The notes under the pieces are model-generated. The model was not told the origin of the DNA. It did not search any database and was given only the letters and a program-made list of their open reading frames with translations. This document shows positions 39,047-48,615 of a DNA stretch of 64,000 nt, piece by piece. The stretch lies in assembly GCF_000262545.1 (NCBI RefSeq), contig NZ_JH660660.1, forward strand, positions 1,078,975-1,142,974, written 5' to 3'. Origin of the DNA: Prevotella bivia DSM 20514 (GTDB lineage Bacteria > Bacteroidota > Bacteroidia > Bacteroidales > Bacteroidaceae). The first letter of the stretch is position 1. The number at the start of each line of letters is the position of its first letter. A program made the translations under genes and the position numbers.

Positions 39047-39105
39047 TTAATGGATATTCTTTAATATTGTCGGGGTAGTCCCGATTAATTAAACATTTAT
39101 ATATT

Positions 39106-39501
39106 ATGACAGATCCAATAGCAGATTATCTGACTAGACTCAGAAACGCGATCATGGCACATCATCGTGTTGTTGAAGTTCCTGCGTCAAACTTGAAGAA
39201 ATCTATTACCAAGATTCTCTTTGAGAAGGGTTACATCTTGAACTATAAGTTCATCGAAGATGGACCACAAGGTACTATTAAGGTTGCCTTAAAGTACGAT
39301 CCTATAACAAAGAAGAACGCTATCAAGAGTTTGAAGCGTGTTTCTACACCAGGTCTACGTAAGTATACTGGTTATAAGGATATGCCGAGAGTTATTAACG
39401 GACTAGGTGTTGCAATCATCTCTACGTCTAAGGGTGTAATGACTAATAAAGAGGCTGCTGCTGAAAAAATCGGTGGTGAGGTTCTTTGTTACATTTATTA
39501 A
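39106..39501 (+). CDS. rpsH: 30S ribosomal protein uS8
   Basis: This 131-residue S8 starts MTDPIADYLTRLRNAIMAHH and ends GVMTNKEAAAEKIGGEVLCY plus IY. It binds the central domain of 16S rRNA and is a known autogenous repressor in other bacteria. Confidence 0.97.
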   Translation: MTDPIADYLTRLRNAIMAHHRVVEVPASNLKKSITKILFEKGYILNYKFIEDGPQGTIKVALKYDPITKKNAIKSLKRVSTPGLRKYTGYKDMPRVINGLGVAIISTSKGVMTNKEAAAEKIGGEVLCYIY

Positions 39502-39516
39502 TTGGAGGTTTACATT

Positions 39517-40083
39517 ATGTCAAGAATAGGAAAATTACCAATTAGTATTCCTGCTGGTGTTACAGTAACTTTCAATAATGGTGTAGTAGCTGTAAAGGGT
39601 CCTAAGGGTGAACTTTCACAGAAAGTTGATGCTTCTATTAAGACTGTTATCAATGACAGTGAAATCACTCTTGAGGTTGATGAAAAAAGTCCAGTAAATT
39701 ATAAGCAGAAACAAGCTTTTCATGGCTTGTATCGTTCTTTGATCAATAATATGGTTATTGGTGTTAGTGAAGGATACTCAAAAACTTTGGAGCTTGTTGG
39801 TGTTGGTTATCGTGTTTCTAATCAAGGTAATATCGTAGAGTTTTCTCTAGGTTATACTCACCCAATTTTTATTCAGCTTCCTGCTGAGATCAAAGTTGAA
39901 ACAAAAAGTGAGCGTAATCAGAACCCTATAATTACTTTAGAATCAGCTGATAAGCAGTTGCTTGGTCTTGTTTGTGCTAAGATCCGTTCTTTCCGTATGC
40001 CTGAACCATATAAGGGTAAGGGTATCCTATTTAAGGGTGAGGTTATTCGCAGGAAGTCTGGTAAGACAGCTGCAGCTAAGTAA
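39517..40083 (+). CDS. rplF: 50S ribosomal protein uL6
   Basis: This 188-residue L6 starts MSRIGKLPISIPAGVTVTFN and contains the C-terminal PEPYKGKGILFKGEVIRRKS. A TTG at 39502 would lengthen it, but a clear GGAGG at 39504-39508 lies 8 bases before ATG 39517 and fixes that start. Such an SD is rare in this genome. Confidence 0.96.
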   Translation: MSRIGKLPISIPAGVTVTFNNGVVAVKGPKGELSQKVDASIKTVINDSEITLEVDEKSPVNYKQKQAFHGLYRSLINNMVIGVSEGYSKTLELVGVGYRVSNQGNIVEFSLGYTHPIFIQLPAEIKVETKSERNQNPIITLESADKQLLGLVCAKIRSFRMPEPYKGKGILFKGEVIRRKSGKTAAAK

Positions 40084-40104
40084 CTTTAATAATTCATTAC
40101 GATT

Positions 40105-40449
40105 ATGACAACAAAGAAAGAACAAAGAAGACTTAAGATAAAGTTTCGCATTCGTAAGAATGTTACTGGGAGCGCTGAGCGTCCACGCTTAAGTGTATTC
40201 CGTAGCAATAAGCAGATTTATGCACAGGTTATTAATGACCTTACAGGTACTACTCTTGCTTCAGCTTCATCTCTTGGCTTGGAAAAATTAGCTAAGATAG
40301 AGCAAGCTAAGAAAGTTGGTGAGCTAGTAGCTGCCCATGCTAAGGCTGCAGGTGTTGAACAAGTAGTTTTTGACCGTAACGGTTATCTATATCACGGACG
40401 TGTTCAGGCATTAGCTGAAGCTGCACGTGAAGGAGGACTTAAATTCTAA
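40105..40449 (+). CDS. rplR: 50S ribosomal protein uL18
   Basis: This 114-residue L18 contains [20 protein letters not shown] and [20 protein letters not shown]. It binds 5S rRNA together with L5. Confidence 0.97.
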   Translation: MTTKKEQRRLKIKFRIRKNVTGSAERPRLSVFRSNKQIYAQVINDLTGTTLASASSLGLEKLAKIEQAKKVGELVAAHAKAAGVEQVVFDRNGYLYHGRVQALAEAAREGGLKF

Positions 40450-40455
40450 ACGATT

Positions 40456-40968
40456 ATGGCATTGAATAAAGTAAAAGTAAATAATGACGTTGAACTTAAG
40501 GATCGCTTGGTTGCTATCAACCGTGTAACTAAGGTTACTAAAGGTGGTCGTACTTTCACATTTGCTGCTATCGTTGTTGTAGGTGACGGTAACGGTGTTA
40601 TTGGCTGGGGTCTAGGTAAGGCTGGAGAAGTTACAGCTGCTATTCAAAAGGGAACAGATTCTGCAAAGAAGAACCTAGTTAAGGTTCCTGTATTGAAAGG
40701 AACTGTTCCTCATGAAGTAGAAGCTCGCTTCAGCGGAGCACAGGTTCTATTGAAACCAGCTGCAGCTGGTACTGGCTTGAAGGCTGGTGGTGCTATGCGT
40801 GCCGTATTGGAGAGCGCTGGTATTACTGACGTGATTGCTAAATCAAAGGGTTCTTCTAACCCTCACAACTTGGTAAAGGCAACTATCGCTGCATTAGCAG
40901 AGATGCGTGATGCTTATACTATTGCTGGTGAGCGCGGTATCAGTATGGACAAAGTTTTTAACGGTTAA
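40456..40968 (+). CDS. rpsE: 30S ribosomal protein uS5
   Basis: This 170-residue S5 has [20 protein letters not shown] and the C-terminal [20 protein letters not shown] plus [14 protein letters not shown]. It acts at the mRNA entrance and in accuracy. Confidence 0.97.
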   Translation: MALNKVKVNNDVELKDRLVAINRVTKVTKGGRTFTFAAIVVVGDGNGVIGWGLGKAGEVTAAIQKGTDSAKKNLVKVPVLKGTVPHEVEARFSGAQVLLKPAAAGTGLKAGGAMRAVLESAGITDVIAKSKGSSNPHNLVKATIAALAEMRDAYTIAGERGISMDKVFNG

Positions 40969-40987
40969 TCAAAGGGGATATTAAATT

Positions 40988-41164
40988 ATGGCAACAATTA
41001 AGGTAAAGCAAATTAAGAGCCGTATCGGTGCTCCTAAAGATCAGAAAGCCACATTGCTAGCTTTAGGTCTCCGCAAAATTTCACAAGTTATAGAGGTAGA
41101 AGATACCCCTAGTAACCGTGGAATGATAGCTAAGGTTCATCACTTGGTATCAGTAGTTGATTAA
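40988..41164 (+). CDS. rpmD: 50S ribosomal protein uL30
   Basis: This 58-residue protein was found by reading the rpsE-rplO gap: ATG 40988 to TAA 41162-41164. It reads [20 protein letters not shown], then [20 protein letters not shown] and ends HHLVSVVD, a typical L30. Its place between rpsE and rplO is the universal one. Confidence 0.96.
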   Translation: MATIKVKQIKSRIGAPKDQKATLLALGLRKISQVIEVEDTPSNRGMIAKVHHLVSVVD

Positions 41165-41189
41165 TTAAATTTTAAACGATTAGGTTAAT

Positions 41190-41636
41190 ATGAAATTAAA
41201 TAATTTAACACCAGCAGCAGGCTCTACACATACTCGTCGTCGCCTTGGTCGTGGTACAGGTTCTGGATTAGGCGGTACTTCTACTCGTGGACACAAGGGT
41301 GCTAAGGCACGTTCTGGTTATAAGAGAAAGATTGGTTTCGAAGGTGGTCAGATGCCACTACAGCGTCGTGTACCAAAGGGTGGATTTAAGAATATCAACC
41401 ATAAGGAATATACAGCTGTAAATCTAGCTACTCTTCAGGCTTTGGCAGATAAACTCAACCTAGCTAAGGTAGGATTGGTAGAACTAAAAGCTGCTGGTCT
41501 TGTTAGAGGCAAGGATCTTGTAAAGGTACTTGGCAATGGTGAGTTGAAAGCTAAACTAGAAGTTGAAGCAAACGCATTCTCTAAAACTGCTGAAGAGGCA
41601 ATCAAGGCAGTAGGTGGTAACACAACTATAATCTAA
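41190..41636 (+). CDS. rplO: 50S ribosomal protein uL15
   Basis: This 148-residue L15 has the Gly/Arg-rich N-terminus (RRLGRGTGSGLGGTSTRGHK) and GFEGGQMPLQRRVPKGGFKN. It is a late assembly protein. secY starts 4 bases later. Confidence 0.97.
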   Translation: MKLNNLTPAAGSTHTRRRLGRGTGSGLGGTSTRGHKGAKARSGYKRKIGFEGGQMPLQRRVPKGGFKNINHKEYTAVNLATLQALADKLNLAKVGLVELKAAGLVRGKDLVKVLGNGELKAKLEVEANAFSKTAEEAIKAVGGNTTII

Positions 41637-41640
41637 ATTA

Positions 41641-42975
41641 ATGAAGAAGTTTATTGAGACTCTGAAGAACTGTTGGAAGGTAGAAGATTTGCGTCAGCGT
41701 CTTCTTATCACTATTCTGTTCGCAGCTATTTACCGTTTTGGATCTTTTGTGGTTCTTCCTGGTATTAATCCAGCATTGTTGGAAAAATTGCAGTCACAGA
41801 CCGCGGGTGGCTTAATGTCGCTTTTGGACATGTTCTCAGGTGGTGCATTTTCTCATGCGTCAATTTTCGCATTAGGAATTATGCCTTACATCTCAGCTTC
41901 TATCGTTATGCAACTTCTTGCTGTTGCTGTTCCTTATTTCCAAAAGTTACAGCGTGAAGGCGAGAGTGGAACAAAGAAAATAAATTGGTACACACGTGCC
42001 TTGACAGTATTTATATTATTGTTTCAGGCACCTATGTACCTAACTAATCTAAAGGCTCAAGCTGCAGGAGCACTTGCTTCTGGTATAACTTGGACAGCAT
42101 TTGCAATTCCAGCTACAGTTATTCTAGCTGCAGGTTCAATGTTTATCCTTTGGTTAGGTGAGCGTATTACAGACAAAGGTGTAGGCAACGGCATCTCTTT
42201 AATTATTATGTTAGGTATCATAGCACGTCTTCCACAAGCTTTCTTCCAAGAGCTTACAAGCCGCTTCGAAGCAATTACTGGTGGTGGATTTGTTATGTTT
42301 ATCGTTGAGATCATTGTTTTATATCTTGTTGTCTGTGCTGCGATTCTTCTTGTTCAAGGAACTCGACAGGTTCCTGTGCAATACGCAAAGAAGGTTGTAG
42401 GAAATAAACAATATGGTGGAGCTCGTCAGTACATTCCTTTGAAATTGTTTGCTGCAAATGTAATGCCTATCATCTTTGCGCAGGCTTTGATGTTTATTCC
42501 ATTAGCAATAGTTCAATATTCAACTGATAGCGCAAGCTCTATTCTTCAGTCAATGATGAATACAAAGAGCCTTCCATACAATATTCTTTATGTTATCCTT
42601 ATCATTGCATTTACATATTTCTATACTGCTATTACATTGAATCCTACTCAAATGGCTGAAGATATGAAGCGTAATAATGGCTTTATTCCTGGAGTTCGTC
42701 CAGGTAAGGATACTGCAGATTATATTGATACAATTATGTCTCGTATTACTCTGCCAGGTTCTCTCTTTATTGCTTTTATTGCGATTATGCCAGCATTTGC
42801 AGGATTTCTTCATGTACAAGATGCATTTGGACAGTTCTTTGGTGGTACTTCACTATTGATTCTTGTTGGAGTTGTTATAGATACTTTGCAGCAAATAGAA
42901 TCACATTTGATGATGCGCCATTATGATGGTCTATTGAATTCTGGTCATACACGTAATAGTGTATCTGCCTATTAA
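41641..42975 (+). CDS. secY: Protein translocase channel subunit SecY
   Basis: This 444-residue, ten-span inner-membrane protein begins with LRQRLLITILFAAIYRFGSF and contains the plug region (LDMFSGGAFSHASIFALGIM) and conserved PYISASIVMQLL. It forms the SecYEG channel with SecE encoded at 3.6 kb. Bases 42976-43108 after it hold no gene, only a small GTTCAG/CTGAAC hairpin, where relatives such as Bacteroides carry map. Confidence 0.97.
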   Translation: MKKFIETLKNCWKVEDLRQRLLITILFAAIYRFGSFVVLPGINPALLEKLQSQTAGGLMSLLDMFSGGAFSHASIFALGIMPYISASIVMQLLAVAVPYFQKLQREGESGTKKINWYTRALTVFILLFQAPMYLTNLKAQAAGALASGITWTAFAIPATVILAAGSMFILWLGERITDKGVGNGISLIIMLGIIARLPQAFFQELTSRFEAITGGGFVMFIVEIIVLYLVVCAAILLVQGTRQVPVQYAKKVVGNKQYGGARQYIPLKLFAANVMPIIFAQALMFIPLAIVQYSTDSASSILQSMMNTKSLPYNILYVILIIAFTYFYTAITLNPTQMAEDMKRNNGFIPGVRPGKDTADYIDTIMSRITLPGSLFIAFIAIMPAFAGFLHVQDAFGQFFGGTSLLILVGVVIDTLQQIESHLMMRHYDGLLNSGHTRNSVSAY

Positions 42976-43108
42976 TTCTTTGTCTTTAACTATGATTTCT
43001 AAAAATGATGTAATACAATATATAAGAGACGCTTCGTTCAGTTACTTATAGGCTGAACAAGCATCACTTGTTATATCTACAATTAGAAAAATAAAGTAAA
43101 AATTATAT

Positions 43109-43327
43109 ATGGCAAAGCAAACTGCAATAGAACAGGATGGCACAATCCTAGAAGCACTTTCCAACGCAATGTTTCGCGTAGAGTTAGAGAATGGTGTAGA
43201 AATCATCGCTCATATCTCAGGAAAGATGAGAATGCACTACATTAAAATTTTACCAGGAGATAAGGTAAAGGTCGAGATGAGTCCTTATGATCTTACGAAA
43301 GGTAGAATCGTTTTCAGATACAAATAA
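43109..43327 (+). CDS. infA: Translation initiation factor IF-1
   Basis: This 72-residue OB-fold protein has [28 protein letters not shown]-like sequence (here [18 protein letters not shown]) and [15 protein letters not shown]. It blocks the A site during initiation. Confidence 0.97.
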   Translation: MAKQTAIEQDGTILEALSNAMFRVELENGVEIIAHISGKMRMHYIKILPGDKVKVEMSPYDLTKGRIVFRYK

Positions 43328-43341
43328 ATATCATAAGATAT

Positions 43342-43458
43342 ATGAAGACAAGAGCATCATTAAAGAAGCGTACAGCCGACTGTAAGATCGTTCGTCGAAA
43401 AGGTCGCTTGTTCGTTATCAACAAGAAAAACCCTAAGTTCAAATTACGTCAGGGTTAA
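43342..43458 (+). CDS. rpmJ: 50S ribosomal protein bL36, zinc-site lost
   Basis: This 38-residue protein was read directly from the gap between infA and rps[21 protein letters not shown], then [18 protein letters not shown]. Of the four zinc ligands of E. coli L36 (C11, C14, C27, H33) only C14 remains (T11, N27, F33), so this is a zinc-independent form. Confidence 0.95.
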   Translation: MKTRASLKKRTADCKIVRRKGRLFVINKKNPKFKLRQG

Positions 43459-43500
43459 GTTAAAAAAGAGTAAAGGTATGATATTGTACTTAATAATGAT

Positions 43501-43508
43501 TACCTTTG
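43501..43508 (+). promoter_or_regulatory. Possible internal promoter before rpsM
   Basis: TACCTTTG at 43501-43508, followed by CATA, is a good -7 element. There is no TTTG at the proper distance (an ATTG is only 14 bases upstream). It could raise expression of the alpha-operon genes. Confidence 0.45.
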
Positions 43509-43556
43509 CATACTTTTTAGCGTAAACAGACAATTAATTTAATTAATTATTTTACA

Positions 43557-43937
43557 ATGGCAATAAGAATTGTTGGAGTAGATTTGCCCCAAAATAAGCG
43601 TGGCGAAATCGCATTGACTTATATCTACGGTATAGGTCGAAGTAGTTCAGCAAAGATATTGGATAAAGCTGGTATCAGCCGCGACCTTAAGGTTAGCGAG
43701 TGGTCTGATGATCAAGCAGCTAAAATCCGTGAAATTATCGGTGCTGAATTCAAAGTAGAAGGTGATCTCCGTTCTGAGGTCCAAATGAATATTAAGCGCC
43801 TAATGGATATTGGTTGCTATCGTGGTGTTAGACATCGTAACGGTCTTCCTGTTCGCGGTCAGAGTACAAAGAATAATGCTCGTACCCGTAAGGGTAAGAA
43901 AAAGACTGTTGCTAACAAGAAGAAGGCTACTAAGTAA
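43557..43937 (+). CDS. rpsM: 30S ribosomal protein uS13
   Basis: This 126-residue S13 contains [20 protein letters not shown], the helix-hairpin-helix [14 protein letters not shown] and [20 protein letters not shown]. The tail is Lys-rich. It bridges the subunits from the 30S head. Confidence 0.97.
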   Translation: MAIRIVGVDLPQNKRGEIALTYIYGIGRSSSAKILDKAGISRDLKVSEWSDDQAAKIREIIGAEFKVEGDLRSEVQMNIKRLMDIGCYRGVRHRNGLPVRGQSTKNNARTRKGKKKTVANKKKATK

Positions 43938-43958
43938 TTTTAAGGAGGAAAATTAATT

Positions 43959-44348
43959 ATGGCAAAAAAAACAGCAACATCTAAGAAAAGAAATGTAAGA
44001 GTAGATGCTATGGGGCAACTTCATGTGCATAGCTCTTTTAATAACATTATTGTATCTTTGGCTAATAATGAAGGTCAGGTTATTTCTTGGTCTTCTGCAG
44101 GTAAGATGGGATTCCGTGGTTCTAAGAAGAATACTCCTTACGCAGCACAAATGGCTGCAGAGGATTGTGCTAAGGTAGCATTCGACTTAGGTCTACGTAA
44201 AGTTAAGGCGTTTGTTAAGGGACCAGGTAATGGTCGTGAGAGCGCAATTCGTGCGGTAAACGCTGCAGGTATTGTCGTTACAGAAATTGTAGACGTAACT
44301 CCATTACCACATAACGGTTGTCGTCCTCCTAAGCGTCGTCGTGTATAA
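43959..44348 (+). CDS. rpsK: 30S ribosomal protein uS11
   Basis: This 129-residue S11 shows [36 protein letters not shown] and the end [15 protein letters not shown] strong SD (AAGGAGG at 43942-43948) precedes the ATG, unusual here. S11 sits on the platform close to the 3' end of 16S rRNA. Confidence 0.97.
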   Translation: MAKKTATSKKRNVRVDAMGQLHVHSSFNNIIVSLANNEGQVISWSSAGKMGFRGSKKNTPYAAQMAAEDCAKVAFDLGLRKVKAFVKGPGNGRESAIRAVNAAGIVVTEIVDVTPLPHNGCRPPKRRRV

Positions 44349-44381
44349 TCACATCTTATAAAAGTTTAAAGCAAAAAAAAT

Positions 44382-44987
44382 ATGGCAAGATACATAGGTC
44401 CAAAAACTAGAATTGCACGCCGTTTTGGTGAGCCAATTTTCGGCGCAGACAAAGTGTTGGCTAAGAGAAATTTCCCTCCTGGACAGCATGGAAATAACCG
44501 TCGTCGTAAGGTTTCTGAATACGGTGCACAGTTGGCTGAAAAGCAAAAAGCTAAATATACTTATGGAGTTTTAGAGCGTCAATTCCGCAATCTGTTTGAA
44601 AAGGCAGCTAAGTCTAGTGGTATCACTGGTGAAGTTCTTCTACAAAGTCTAGAAGCACGTCTTGATAACGTTGTATTCCGTCTTGGTATAGCTCCAACTC
44701 GTGCAGCTGCGCGTCAGCTTGTAGGTCACAAGCACATAACTGTAAATGGTGATGTCGTAAATATCGCTTCTTACAATGTAAAGGCTGGTGATGTCGTTGG
44801 TGTTCGTGAGAAGGCTAAGTCGCTAGAGGTTATTGAAGCTGCTTTGGCTGGCTTTAACCATAGTAAGTATCCTTGGTTAGAATGGGATGAGAATGCTAAG
44901 GCAGGTAAGTTCCTACACAGACCAGACCGCGCTGATATTCCTGAGAATATTAAAGAACAGTTGATCGTTGAGTTGTACTCTAAATAA
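44382..44987 (+). CDS. rpsD: 30S ribosomal protein uS4
   Basis: This 201-residue S4 begins [20 protein letters not shown] and has the S4 domain [20 protein letters not shown] followed by [15 protein letters not shown]. No N-terminal zinc cysteines are present. It is a primary 16S-binding protein and alpha-operon repressor in E. coli. Confidence 0.97.
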   Translation: MARYIGPKTRIARRFGEPIFGADKVLAKRNFPPGQHGNNRRRKVSEYGAQLAEKQKAKYTYGVLERQFRNLFEKAAKSSGITGEVLLQSLEARLDNVVFRLGIAPTRAAARQLVGHKHITVNGDVVNIASYNVKAGDVVGVREKAKSLEVIEAALAGFNHSKYPWLEWDENAKAGKFLHRPDRADIPENIKEQLIVELYSK

Positions 44988-45005
44988 TTAAAAATCATTC
45001 AATTA

Positions 45006-46004
45006 ATGGCGATATTAGCATTTCAAAAACCTGATAAAGTTGTGATGCTGGAGGCAAATGATACTTTCGGTAAATTCGAATTTCGTCCTTTAGAGCCTGG
45101 CTTCGGTGTTACTATTGGTAACGCTTTACGTCGCATCCTCCTTTCATCTCTTGAAGGTTTTGCAATCAACACCATACGTATAGCAGGTGTTGAACATGAA
45201 TTCTCTTCAGTACCAGGTGTTAAGGAAGATGTTACCAACATCATCTTGAATCTAAAACAAGTTAGATTTAGGCAAGTAGTAGAAGAATTCGAGAATGAGA
45301 AAGTTAGTATCACTGTTGAGAATTCTACAGAATTCAAAGCAGGTGATATTAGCAATTATCTGACTGGATTTGAAGTGTTAAACCCTGATTTGGTGATTTG
45401 TCATTTAGATTCAAAAGCATCTATGCAAATTGAACTTACAATCAATAAGGGTCGTGGTTATGTCCCAGCTGATGAGAACCGCGAATTCTGCACAGATGTA
45501 AATGTACTCCCAATCGATTCAATCTACACCCCGATACGTAACGTAAAATATTCTGTTGAGCCATATCGTGTTGAGCAGAAGACTGACTATGATAAGTTAG
45601 TTATTGAAGTTACAACGGATGGTTCCATACATCCAAAGGATGCATTGAAAGAGGCTGCTAAGACTCTTATTTATCACTTTATGTTATTCTCTGATGAAAA
45701 GATTACATTGGAATCTTCAGATCAAGAAAATAATCAAGAGTTCGATGAGGAGATCTTGCATATGCGTCAATTATTGAAGACTAAGCTAACAGATGCTTCT
45801 TTGAATTTGAGTGTTCGCGCACTTAATTGTTTGAAAGCAGCTGATGTGGAAACACTTGGAGACTTAGTACAATACAATAAGACAGACCTCTTGAAGTTCC
45901 GCAACTTTGGTAAGAAATCGCTTTCTGAGCTTGATGATTTGCTCGAAGGTCTGAATCTATCATTTGGAACCGACATTACAAAGTATAAATTGGACAAAGA
46001 ATAA
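45006..46004 (+). CDS. rpoA: DNA-directed RNA polymerase subunit alpha
   Basis: This 332-residue subunit has an N-terminal assembly domain ([20 protein letters not shown], the conserved GNALRR) and a C-terminal domain at about 255-325 ([31 protein letters not shown]) that contacts DNA and regulators. It scaffolds beta and beta' encoded at 6.7-14.9 kb. Confidence 0.98.
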   Translation: MAILAFQKPDKVVMLEANDTFGKFEFRPLEPGFGVTIGNALRRILLSSLEGFAINTIRIAGVEHEFSSVPGVKEDVTNIILNLKQVRFRQVVEEFENEKVSITVENSTEFKAGDISNYLTGFEVLNPDLVICHLDSKASMQIELTINKGRGYVPADENREFCTDVNVLPIDSIYTPIRNVKYSVEPYRVEQKTDYDKLVIEVTTDGSIHPKDALKEAAKTLIYHFMLFSDEKITLESSDQENNQEFDEEILHMRQLLKTKLTDASLNLSVRALNCLKAADVETLGDLVQYNKTDLLKFRNFGKKSLSELDDLLEGLNLSFGTDITKYKLDKE

Positions 46005-46091
46005 GACTTTTTATTAGCTCTTCTTTATTCTCTTAAGGTTAAAGAAGAGTTTATAAATTGCTTATAGCTTGTTCACAAGAAGACAAAAATA

Positions 46092-46568
46092 ATGAGACAT
46101 AATAAAAAATTCAACCATTTAGGTCGTACTGCTCCACATCGTGCTGCATTGCTTTCAAATCTTGCAATAGCATTGATCGAGCACAAAAGAATCACTACGA
46201 CACTAGCAAAAGCTAAGGCTCTTAAAAAGTTCGTTGAGCCATTGATTACACGTTGTAAGGAAGATACAACAAACTCACGTCGTGTTGTTTTCCGTTATCT
46301 ACAGAATAAGGAAGCTGTTACAGAATTGTTCAAGAATATTTCTGTAAAGGTAGGCGATCGCCCTGGTGGTTATACACGTGTTATTAAGCTTGGAACTCGT
46401 CAGGGTGATGCTGCAGAGATGGCATTCATCGAGCTTGTTGACTTTGATGAGAATATGGCTAAGACTCCTAAGGCAGAAGCTAAGAAAACTCGCCGTAGTC
46501 GTCGTTCTACAAAGAAAGTTGAAGATGCTCCTGTGGCTGATGCAGCAGAAGAAGCAAAGGCTGAATAA
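46092..46568 (+). CDS. rplQ: 50S ribosomal protein bL17
   Basis: This 158-residue L17 has [20 protein letters not shown] and [20 protein letters not shown]. After about residue 120 it has a long charged Lys/Ala/Glu tail typical of Bacteroidota copies. It is last gene of the superoperon. Confidence 0.97.
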   Translation: MRHNKKFNHLGRTAPHRAALLSNLAIALIEHKRITTTLAKAKALKKFVEPLITRCKEDTTNSRRVVFRYLQNKEAVTELFKNISVKVGDRPGGYTRVIKLGTRQGDAAEMAFIELVDFDENMAKTPKAEAKKTRRSRRSTKKVEDAPVADAAEEAKAE

Positions 46569-46587
46569 TTATTTATCACCAAATATT

Positions 46588-46624
46588 AAACTCCTCGGCA
46601 TTTTTTTATGTCGAGGAGTTTTAG
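46588..46624 (+). terminator. Terminator of the ribosomal superoperon
   Basis: AAACTCCTCGGCAT (46588-46601) pairs with ATGTCGAGGAGTTT (46608-46621) with a G-U pair and a T6 loop, followed by T. It lies 19 bases after the rplQ stop. Confidence 0.9.
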
Positions 46625-46635
46625 TATCTTACAGC

Positions 46636-46664
46636 TTTATATGCTATTTCATACAGCATATAAA
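46636..46664. repeat. Inverted repeat after the superoperon
   Basis: TTTATATGCT (46636-46645) and its exact complement AGCATATAAA (46655-46664) flank a 9-base spacer. The role is unknown: a backup terminator or protein-binding site. The rest of 46625-46929 is AT-rich with no gene seen, apart from a TAGGGAAATCCCTA palindrome near 46873. Confidence 0.5.
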
Positions 46665-46929
46665 TAACTATTGTTGTCCATTGTTATTTTGATCATATTT
46701 GACGACTATAAAGTAATTAATAACGGCTGATCTTTTTTCGGACTGCTATTCGTTTTTAGTTATTTTGTCTGTTACAAAACATAGAAATAATATTTGATAT
46801 GTAAAAATGCACAGCTAAACTTTCCTTTATAAATTTATATTGCTGTCCGATAAACCTTTTAGTGACTATTTTTAGGGAAATCCCTATATAAAAAGGGGAA
46901 TGTCTCTGCTAAAAGTTTGATAGTTTGCG

Positions 46930-46937
46930 TATCTTTG
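46930..46937 (+). promoter_or_regulatory. Promoter -7 element for the glycine-zipper lipoprotein gene
   Basis: TATCTTTG at 46930-46937 followed by CATA. The nearest TTTG (46916-46919) is only 10 bases away, so the -33 element is poor. The ATG is 23 bases downstream. Confidence 0.6.
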
Positions 46938-46960
46938 CATATTAAAATACGCTAAAAAGA

Positions 46961-47821
46961 ATGAAAAAGGGGATAATTGTAGGGATGGCTAGCTTAATTT
47001 TGTTAACTAGCTGCGGAACATATACTAGTACTGGGGCTTCTCTAGGAGGAATTCTAGGAAGTGCTATCGGGGGTATTGCTGGTGGTGGTCGAGGTTCTGA
47101 TATAGGGACTATTATCGGAATGGCTGGAGGGGCTATAATAGGTGCAGCCGCTGATAATCGCGTTCAGCAGCGTGAGCGGCAGGAAGTTCACGATCATTAT
47201 GAGCGTGTCATGCAAAATAAGGAACATGGATATAACTCATATAACGGTATCTCTTTAGATACAGATGATATGTACAGTAACATCACTTCAGAACCTTTTT
47301 CCCGTGTTTCTCCCTCTACTGATCCTAGCGGTTTTGATTCCTTGAATACAGGCGATGATCGTCTCTATAATTTTAACGGTAGTGATTATGCAGGCAATTA
47401 TAGTGCGGTACAGCCCGTAACAAAAGTTCCATCACAGTCAGGTGTAGTCCGTTTAGCTGATGGATATGAATATACACCGAACATTAGTATTGTCAATGCT
47501 CGATTTGTCGATGATAATCAAGATGGAGTCCTTTCTCGTGGAGAGCTTGGTAAGATTATCTTTGAAATAATGAATAATGGAGATCATGAGCTAATTGATG
47601 TTCAGCCTTCTGTGTTAGAGACGAGTGGCAACACCCATATTTATATCAGCCCTTCTGTCCATATAGAAAGTCTTATGCCTAGTAGCGGTGTTCGTTATAC
47701 AGCTATTGTTAAGGCAGATAATAAGCTTAAAAATGGCTTAGTAAAGTTTGCTATTACCGTTCTTCAGGGACGTAAAAGTATTAGTAAGGTAACAGAATTT
47801 GTTGTCCAGACAAAGAAGTAA
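46961..47821 (+). CDS. Glycine-zipper lipoprotein with a C-terminal beta domain
   Basis: This 286-residue protein has a lipobox LLTSC (Cys18), then a glycine-zipper stretch at about 26-67 (GGILGSAIGGIAGGG, IIGMAGGAIIGAAADN), as in outer-membrane 17-kDa-antigen/YMGG-like proteins. A low-complexity linker follows, then a C-terminal domain (about 170-286). That domain contains a DDNQDGVLSRGE loop resembling an EF-hand calcium loop and ends in an Ig-like/CARDB-like beta pattern (PSVHIESLMPSSGVRYTAIV). It is probably anchored in the outer membrane with a role in envelope integrity. The exact function is unknown. Confidence 0.75.
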   Translation: MKKGIIVGMASLILLTSCGTYTSTGASLGGILGSAIGGIAGGGRGSDIGTIIGMAGGAIIGAAADNRVQQRERQEVHDHYERVMQNKEHGYNSYNGISLDTDDMYSNITSEPFSRVSPSTDPSGFDSLNTGDDRLYNFNGSDYAGNYSAVQPVTKVPSQSGVVRLADGYEYTPNISIVNARFVDDNQDGVLSRGELGKIIFEIMNNGDHELIDVQPSVLETSGNTHIYISPSVHIESLMPSSGVRYTAIVKADNKLKNGLVKFAITVLQGRKSISKVTEFVVQTKK

Positions 47822-47848
47822 TCGCTTTTGAGAATCAATGATTACACT

Positions 47849-47890
47849 AAAAATCCCTCATAGGTCAGTAAAAACTTATGAGGGATTTTT
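47849..47890. terminator. Bidirectional terminator between convergent genes
   Basis: A perfect 14-bp stem: AAAAATCCCTCATA (47849-47862) with TATGAGGGATTTTT (47877-47890), A-rich on one side and T-rich on the other, so it serves both the lipoprotein gene and rlpA. Confidence 0.92.
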
Positions 47891-47894
47891 GTTT

Positions 47895-48578
47895 TTATTC
47901 AAAGATACCAGTAACATTGTCCTTTACACGTTTAAAGAAGTCGGTCCACGATTTGCTTGCACCTTCTTTCGATTTGGCTGTAGTAGTAACTTGTTGCTGA
48001 GGACGAGCAGGGACTTTGTTCCCACTAGATTTTTGAGCGTTTTTTCTAGGTAGGACTTTGGTATTTACCTTTCGTTCCACCTCTTCAGGTTTATCCTCTT
48101 GTGGTTTCTCCCATTCAGGTATAAACTCATAACATACACCAGCCATACCGTATTCCACTTCTGGAACCTCAATAGGTTTCTCGGTATTAGGGCTACGATA
48201 GGGGACTTCTGTATTTTTGCGCATCACCTCTATTCTTACATAGCCTATACCGCTAGAAATTGTGCCTAAGGCTCGAGCGGCAGCGTATGAAAGATCAATA
48301 ATGCGTCCACGAACAAAAGGACCACGATCGGTTACACGTACAATAACCGTATTACCATTTCGCGTGTTTGTAACTTTTAGTTGAGTACCAAAAGGAAGTG
48401 TTCTGTGCGCACAAGTAAAATCATTCTTATTATAAGGTTGTCCATTACTCATGCGTCTTCCATGAAGTGCATTACTATAATAAGAGGCTTTACCACTCGT
48501 TTGCGCATAGCATTCAAACGAGGTGGTAAAGCCTATTACTGATAATATTACTATCAGGAGATTTCTGAATTTATCCAT
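47895..48578 (-). CDS. rlpA: RlpA-family septal/cell-wall lytic protein
   Basis: This 227-residue protein has a Sec signal peptide (cleavage near CYAQ, residue 26) followed at once by the RlpA double-psi beta-barrel: GKASYYSNALHGRRMSNGQP, CAHRTLPFGTQLKV (H59), VTDRGPFVRGRIIDLS (D84, D95). RlpA members cut stem-less glycan or help daughter-cell separation. The C-terminal ~100 residues are Pro/Lys/Glu-rich, with no SPOR domain visible, unlike many Gram-negative RlpAs. No lipobox is seen (Cys23 is out of context). It is downstream of and co-directional with gdhA. Confidence 0.85.
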   Translation of the reverse strand: MDKFRNLLIVILSVIGFTTSFECYAQTSGKASYYSNALHGRRMSNGQPYNKNDFTCAHRTLPFGTQLKVTNTRNGNTVIVRVTDRGPFVRGRIIDLSYAAARALGTISSGIGYVRIEVMRKNTEVPYRSPNTEKPIEVPEVEYGMAGVCYEFIPEWEKPQEDKPEEVERKVNTKVLPRKNAQKSSGNKVPARPQQQVTTTAKSKEGASKSWTDFFKRVKDNVTGIFE

Positions 48579-48615
48579 AATGTATATATTCAGTCCTCTC
48601 CCAAGTATTTTTTAT

